NCBI RefSeq assembly: GCF_905475345.1
Contig: NC_066602.1
Span: 62,001-126,000 of the forward strand
Direction: 5' to 3'
Source: Vespula vulgaris
Lineage: Eukaryota > Arthropoda > Insecta > Hymenoptera > Vespidae
DNA: 64,000 bases
In this document: one piece after another, positions 58,350 through 64,000 of the stretch
Numbering within the stretch: position 1 is the first letter of the stretch
How the letters are laid out: the number at the start of each line of letters is the position of its first letter
The notes under the pieces: model-generated
What the model was told of the DNA's origin: nothing
Database searches by the model: none
The model's input: the letters and a program-made list of their open reading frames with translations, nothing else
Position numbers and translations under genes: made by a program

Positions 58350-59955
58350 AAGTGGTATCATTTTAAATCCCTCGTTATTATCTCTCTCCACCTGCGGGTG
58401 CTCTGTTGGGCGCTTACCTGTGCCAGTTCAAGTAGGCGAGATTGCGTGCGCGGTCCTGTGGACGTGTATACGTACGACTCTTGTCTTGTTTTGATTAGAA
58501 AGAAAGTATTCTTTCATTTGTTTTCTTCTCATCATACCAAACAGACCATTGAAGGATATCATTAACTGTATAATTCAATCGTCTATGTGATAACTATTAA
58601 CTTCATCACAAAGTAACACGGTTACTTATTTTCCAGAGCAATGGACTATTTTCCAGAGCAATGGACTCACTGATTTGGATCGTAATAGACGAAATATTGG
58701 ATAAGTAGAAGTTTAGCGAGATTATTGTTTTACATTCTCCAATAGGGATTGAATTTTTAAGAAAATGTACTCGTTTATGTAGAAGAATTAAATCAGTCGT
58801 GTTACATCGCAAAAGATTTAACCGAATGATTAAATGGTACAGCTACATAGTTAATTGAATTATATTGCTAATCGTATTATCGAATGGTCTGCTTTGTTTC
58901 ACGAGAGGGAAACTAATGAAAAAAGTCATTTTTTATTTTCGAAATAAGAGAGAAGGTCTACGCAACATACATACAAGATCTCGCACTCGTTTCTGCCCAT
59001 TTCAAATGTCGCATAAAAGCAGCACAAGAGTACGCGTACATGGAAAGAGTTAATAATAAATTGTCTACTATTGTTGTACTTGATGACATATATGCAAGAA
59101 CGTGATACGCTCCTGCATTCTCATTAAATGCCTGTCGAAACGTATTGGCAAGGGAATTCGTGTTACGCAGCACATAACTTCCTGCAATTTCCAATATTTA
59201 TGAAGATCGCACGAATTTCTAATATTTTTTAAGCACATGTCGCGAATATTCTGACAAACAATTTGAAATGTAGAATACAACATTTGTTCTTTTTTAATTA
59301 TATCGAATGATTACATAATTTAAATTAATGGAATAAGGATAACGTAAACGTGGACTTTCTATTTCTCGTACATTTTGGAAATAATCGCATGTATCTTCTA
59401 TCTGTAGCTGTCCACGTTTCAATCCTTTGGAAAAGGTATAATCGGTTTCCCCGTCTAGCACTAGAATGAAGCTTTGTAAAACAGCGCCGATCTTAATCTC
59501 GCATGTTTCGTCGTCACCGCCAATATAAACGTTTCCTCTTCTTCCTCTTCCTCATACTGGTTAATCACGATCAAATAATGAAAACCGGATGGAAAGCAAT
59601 ACTACGGATCACGTAAAGACAGGGACGGTGTTTGAAAGGGAAACGACTTCCTTTCAAACCCAGCACGTTGATCATTAGTATCGTTAAGAAGCATTAAAAA
59701 TGTTTTGAAAGCCGTTGATAATTTAAGATAACAGAATACCGCCGATCGACATTATGTATTTCATTGTTCGCGCATAAGATATATAGATATATATATTTTT
59801 TGTTCCTATTTTTAAATGCGAGCTATAATATAAAGCGTGAAATCACTATCGAAGAACTGTAACAAAAAACTGAAAATGTCAATGCACAACGCCTTCGATG
59901 ATAACACGCGACAACTTCGAAGGTTGAATGCTTGTTATTCCATGATAGATGAAGA
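58350..59955. repeat. X plus and X minus back to back, then S1-like and M1 minus
   Basis: X plus (58,390-58,470), W, and X minus (58,950-59,050) form a small palindromic joint centred near 58,720. S1-like minus (59,440-59,560) keeps a Glu-rich run. M1 minus (59,820-59,870) reads FFDSDFTLYIIARI and then a stop. No intact gene is present. Confidence 0.55.
58628..58669. repeat. 21-base tandem duplication
   Basis: The unit ATTTTCCAGAGCAATGGACT plus one base occurs twice in a row. Other W copies carry a single GAGCAATGGAC site (for example near 39,510 and 26,900), so the duplication is local and recent. Confidence 0.85.
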
Positions 59956-61000
59956 ATCTGTTTTTAACAAAGGTTTCTTCGAAATGTATATCTAACGATC
60001 ACAATGAAGAAGCAAATACTTCTCATGCCGATGAATTCACTCATGATATAATTATTAATACGACCAAAAGAAGTATGAAAAGAATTTTTTGCGTGGGAAA
60101 CACGTTTGTCTGATTTTGACTGACGGAAATCGAAAATGTGTATAATAACGTTCATAAGATATTTTTATTATGAGGTAGTGTCAACAACAAAAATAATTTC
60201 TTTTAATTTAATATTAATCCTTCGTAGGGAGCGATCGATAAAATTGAAGCAGAAGCCGCCTTCGCAATACGCAGTTATTCGAAATGGATTATATCATATG
60301 GCAATTAGAAAGGGACAATAATAATATGTCGAATTGAAAGATGTTCGTCGAGCCCCAATCCACATCCAATTAAGACTTTTCGATTCGCTCGATCGCGTAA
60401 TAGGAACTTTTAATCGACTTGTGTAAATCTTGTTCAAATGAGAAACATAACACAGAAACAGATGATATTACGAAAAAAAAGAATATGACAATTGGTCACT
60501 AAATCGATTTTCTTTACTACGGCGTTATAAAAAAGAGAGATGTATAAAAAAAAATTGAGCGTTAACTTAAGTAACAGAAGAAGAACAGGAAGTAATATTA
60601 CAAAAAAAATGATCAAACAACGATCTTTGCTCAAAATTAATTCTTATCGGTACATATTTTTAACGACAAGAACGGGAACAAAATTATTGATCAATTTTTA
60701 AAATTCTTTAGCTACCTTCTAATTTTAAATTGTAAAGGACAGGAAAGTAGGGGAAAAAAGGAACGAAAGACGAGCATAGGAGACAAAGAATAATGATACA
60801 TCTAATTAATAGGGGTCAATAAAGAATTTTATTTCCTCATAGTTTATGATCTTTTCGGATCTTTCGATCGTATAATAGGAAAAATTGATCAATCTACATC
60901 AAGCTTGATAATACTGCAGAGAGCGCCCTCGTGGTCACTCGGTCAATCTCCCAAAACGATGTGCAGGGGATGAATAGCGCAGGTCGAAGAAAGATGACAT
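59956..61000. repeat. Q and P minus, then V-P interval
   Basis: Q (60,120-60,320) and P (60,330-60,450) on the minus strand are degraded; KRPK is not readable. 60,450-61,000 is the divergent interval, with a GAGAGCGCCC stretch (60,921-60,930) that corresponds to 35,359-35,368. Confidence 0.45.
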
Positions 61001-62084
61001 AGCTCCGTATTATTCCTTCGGTGGTTTTCGAACCAGAAATATGTGAGTGAGTCTCGTACAGTAAATAATCGCTATCTCTATACCTCATACATCTCAATTG
61101 GCATCTTTACAAGTAGTTCAAGCGATGGAAAGAATTCCTTCGATCTTACTACTCAGTTATTTATAAGGTAAATTTATCAGTAATCATTAGTACATAATTT
61201 ATTATAAAATTTTAATTATATACTCTCGAAAGGAAACTTATTTTCCTGTTAAATACCATCTCAATTATTATTTGTTGCTTTTCAGAAACGGTTCTTTATA
61301 TTATTTAAAAGTCCGCAACCCGATTTATCTTTGATATCTATATAATTTACATGAACAATTGAATATCTATCGTGAGTCGTAACAAATCTACAAATAATGA
61401 CTACTCCCCAAATTGAACGAGTCCTTCCATAAGAGGTCAAGCTTCCTTGATTTTATATCTAGAACGGTATATAACTAGAACAGTTTATAGCTATAACGGT
61501 AAATAATTTCTTCGATTAATTGCAATTATTGTAATTATTAACATTACATTGAATTGATCGCTATAAAATTATTCGTTAGTTCCTATACGAAATTTGAATT
61601 GTTTCTTTTTTTCTTATTCCAAGTTATACTTAAAAACAGTTTTCTAATATTACCAAATATTAATGATATTACAATTTTCTTACTATGTAATTCTTTTTGT
61701 AAAATCATTCGATGAAAAAAAACATTTTCTCCAAATATTATCCTCTTTTTTTGTAAACAAATATATATCTTAAGTTATCGAAGAATTTATTTCCGTTATT
61801 TTACAATTATATTATATAATAAAAATATGTATTCAAAAAAATAATACAAAAAAATGTCCTCAAAAAAATCATACGTCATATTTCTTCGTTTGCCAATATC
61901 AACTTCTCCTCTTTCACGTATTTCCCCTTCGAAAGAACTACAGAGTTTGTGAGTTATTTGAGATGATCGAGTGATTGCATCCCAATTTTTTGAGACATGC
62001 ATGTTTCTCTGGATTTTTCTATTGAAATGGCAAAAGAAAGCAAATCAAGAAATGGTCTAATTACTAAGATACATGAACTGAATA
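61001..62084 (+). repeat. Degraded V, shortened U, V-prime and AT-rich stretch
   Basis: V (61,010-61,110) is broken. U and T are missing or shortened: 61,390 jumps to V-prime-like sequence. A short tandem array with TAGAAC/TATAAC cores lies at 61,455-61,505. 61,560-62,084 matches 37,430-37,920. No gene is supported. Confidence 0.45.
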
Positions 62085-62487
62085 TCAGTTTTACGGAAAA
62101 GAAATGGGTTCTGAACGATCTTAGGGCGTCTCTAAACCGATTAAAGAGAGTCATAAGATGGACTTGTTTGCAATGGTATGCGAGTAGACCTCGTTAAATA
62201 TGCTGACATTTGATGAAGTAAACAAGTATTGATAAAACTGGGATTAAGAGATTTTCAAAGCTGAACTCACTTGGTATTGAAACATCGTGTAGTACAGATA
62301 GATCCCTCGACTAATAATTCAGGAAATCAGAATAGTAATATTCAGTTTGTATATATCGCTTCGTTATTTCCTAATCTACAATTTGAGACTACCATACCGT
62401 TTACTTACTTATTTCTTTTTCGTTGAGCATGGCAAAATTTACAAACAAGAGTTTCGAGTCATATGTAATGCCGAAGGGGAATTACAG
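62085..62487 (+). other. Single-copy segment before exon Z
   Basis: I found no other copy of this stretch in the window. A frame from 61,997 to 62,197 crosses its left edge and contains HELNISFTEKKWVLNDLRAS and a basic C-terminus. A second short frame at about 62,430-62,532 reads MAKFTNKSFESYVMPKGNYR. These may be additional exons of the decayed gene, since exon Z follows directly. Not recognised. Confidence 0.3.
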
Positions 62488-62660
62488 GTATACACATTTA
62501 TACGGATACGTTAGAAGAAATAAATATTAATCGGGGAGATAGCAGTGATAGTGATGTCATCCAACGAGAAAACGAAGAGATCTCATACATAATGAGACGA
62601 ATGATAGTGTTGGAAGAAAATAGCTTCAACATTTATCACAGACATCGTAAGGCATTATAA
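62488..62660 (+). pseudogene. Exon Z (SSDSD), open copy
   Basis: An acceptor-like GAATTACAG ends at 62,487. The frame is open from 62,469 to TAA 62,658-62,660 and reads YTDTLEEININRGDSSDSDV, then QRENEEISYIM, VLEENSFNIYHRHRKAL and a stop. It is polar and acidic in the first half and basic at the end. The other copy, 10,085-10,240, is collinear with one stop. This is the only Z copy without an internal stop. Confidence 0.5.
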
Positions 62661-63000
62661 AGGACGACATTTTGATATTTGACAAAAATATATGATCTCC
62701 TATGTCTACGAATTAGCTTGTTAACTGGTATTGATCGGGATTTAATGATCTGCACGGACGTAATACATTCCCTCGTACATATCGTCCAGCCTTATCATAT
62801 TAATCTATTATTTATTACCTCTCTCCCTACATGTGCGGTAGTTCAAGTTGGCGGGATCGAGGGCGCGATATTGCATGCATGTTGCGTACATCTTCTCTCT
62901 TATTTCGAAAACGAAAAAGGTCTTTTTTCGTTAGTTTTTCTCCAGTGAAACAAAGCAGACAATTCGATGATACGATTATCAGCTACCATTTAGAGCGTAT
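62661..63000 (+). repeat. X module copy
   Basis: X plus (62,810-62,930) is CpG-rich and resembles 26,640-26,740. The overlapping frames at 62,679-63,031 in two phases are not conserved in other X copies. At about 63,000 the sequence jumps to M1 minus. Confidence 0.45.
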
Positions 63001-63520
63001 TCGCCGCCGATGGGTTGCTTCAAAAACCTGAAAATGTTAAAGCACGATTAGATACTTATACTGATCAATTTGCCCATGATATAATCTTAGAAGCGTATCA
63101 GTAATGTGTATATTAACGCCCATAAGATATATGTATCATAAGAAATTACCAAGAAAAAAATTACTTCTTTTTCATTCAATGTTAATCTTTGGTACAGAGC
63201 AATCATTAAATAGGAAGCAGAAACGTGTATTGTAATATGTAGTTAGGCAATGTGGATCATTATATTTGGGTTATTTCATAAGGTAGTAACGAGAAAATAA
63301 GAACTCGTCGCATTAGAAAGGATTGATCGAGAAGTTCGATTTTCTCGAACTCATATACTTTTCGGTCTATTCGATTCTTTCGACCGTTTAATTGGAAATG
63401 TTGATTTACCTTCGAATGAAATACGTAAAAGAAAAAAATTGCTATTACGAAAATAAAATAAATATAAGAAAAGAATTTCTCTGAATTCCCAAGTCTTATC
63501 ATTGCGAAATAATGGTGTAA
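63001..63520 (-). pseudogene. M1 and P modules, inverted
   Basis: M1 is truncated at its 3-prime side by the junction. P (63,260-63,502) keeps an 80-codon frame, but the basic motif is changed to NGRKNRIDRKVYE, followed by DQSFLMRRV and LPYEITQ. The order of motifs is the same as in other P copies. Confidence 0.4.
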
Positions 63521-64000
63521 TATGTTAATCGCATACTGCTGTGTATTATGATATATATAATGAAGATGAGCTGCACATTAAGCAAACGTAGGAAGTGTAC
63601 ACAAATTTAGTATTACAGTTAACCAAAATAAACTTCCATATCATTCGTATTTAAGGAGTATATATTGCTATGTACTTGAATTTATAAAAAAATGTTCTTT
63701 ACTACTTCGATATATTACGACGAATTCAAATTCACCAAAAATGTATCTTATACTCCACATTACAAATTAGAATAAAAAATTTATACCTTGTCTCCAAAAT
63801 ATCTTACCATTCCATAAATACAGCATTGATTGATTTACCGTTTAAATATAAGACTAAAAAGGAGAATGTTTTCATACCTTGATCTGGTTGATGGTCTGAC
63901 GTTTGTATTATCCATGTAGGACTTGTTATCGGATGTACAGAAGAACAGGAAGACCAGGTAAATATGTTTCTCTTTGGATGTCTCATATTTAAGTGTCAAG
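63521..64000 (+). repeat. Y followed by U; T missing
   Basis: Y (63,521-63,760) is joined near 63,740 to the U-side flank of T (compare 30,400-30,640 and 13,090-13,300) without the T exon itself. The frame at 63,804-63,986 lies in U and is not conserved. The window ends inside U. Confidence 0.45.

Larger units (their letters stand above)
56398..58350 (-). repeat. Inverted unit copy: W, X, S2, S1
   Basis: It begins at a junction next to GTTATATGTGCGCTCATTGAG, which matches 21,760. X minus is at 56,850-56,950. S2 and S1 follow on the minus strand. It stops near 58,350, where X plus begins and M1 is missing. Frames other than S1 and S2 are not supported. Confidence 0.6.

Noticed and set aside
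1..64000. CRISPR array, tRNA, rRNA or prokaryotic operon
   Set aside because: No regularly spaced short repeats, no cloverleaf-like sequence and no ribosome-binding or operon structure were seen.
1..64000. Integrated virus or polydnavirus segment
   Set aside because: No viral replication, capsid or polymerase motif and no long terminal repeats were recognised.

Overview
This is AT-rich, intron-style eukaryotic DNA with no intact protein gene that I can recognise. The longest open frames are about 125 codons, and most are accidents of AT-rich sequence. CpG dinucleotides are frequent despite the low GC content, (TA)n microsatellites are long, and GT/AG splice-like borders with AATAAA signals occur. 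This suggests an insect, most like Hymenoptera (bee, ant or wasp). That assignment is inference from composition only. Nothing bacterial or viral was recognised.

Almost the whole window is built from repeated, rearranged copies of one ancestral unit of roughly 7-8 kb. I label its recurrent modules by the peptide each could once have encoded. On one strand, in order: Z (SSDSD), Z2 (FAQQ/IDLL), P (KRPK), M1 (FIDSD), S1 (TTFERWY), S2 (acidic, then GLWP), X and W (CpG-richer, non-coding), then E1-E4 (splice-like exons ending in AATAAA). On the opposite strand, starting near P and running away from it: V (GKTVGHSFGGCG), U (non-coding) and T (NLPSDM). The unit therefore looks like a divergent gene pair plus a downstream spliced transcript. 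Sixteen or so M1 copies lie in the window in both orientations.

Layout: (1) 213-6,020 (L1) is a direct copy of 27,660-33,504 (L2). (2) A large palindrome runs from about 11,900 to 51,900. Its inner arms (L2 and L3, 34,030-38,990) are nearly identical and flank a 1.3-kb spacer at 32,691-34,029. Its outer arms (about 11,900-26,900 and 39,300-51,900) are more diverged, with private insertions and deletions. (3) A smaller inverted repeat lies at 50,830-52,940. (4) From 52,940 to the end are further direct and inverted copies, with sharp junctions near 52,940, 56,398, 58,350, 62,085, 62,680 and 63,000.

The main result is that several modules keep one reading frame across clearly diverged copies. 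S2 has five copies, and the four that stay in frame are 351 or 360 nt between start and stop where I could measure. T has eight copies with no indel seen in the core. P carries an RSNEPKRPK-type motif in many copies, and Z has two copies with collinear 38-codon tails. Each copy carries its own stops or frameshifts. I read these as decayed members of an unrecognised multi-exon gene family, whose working members, if any, lie outside this window. A second result is a pair of mirror-image, spliced, apparently non-coding transcript candidates (17.2-20.05 kb plus strand; 46.93-44.89 kb minus strand). All comparisons were made by eye.
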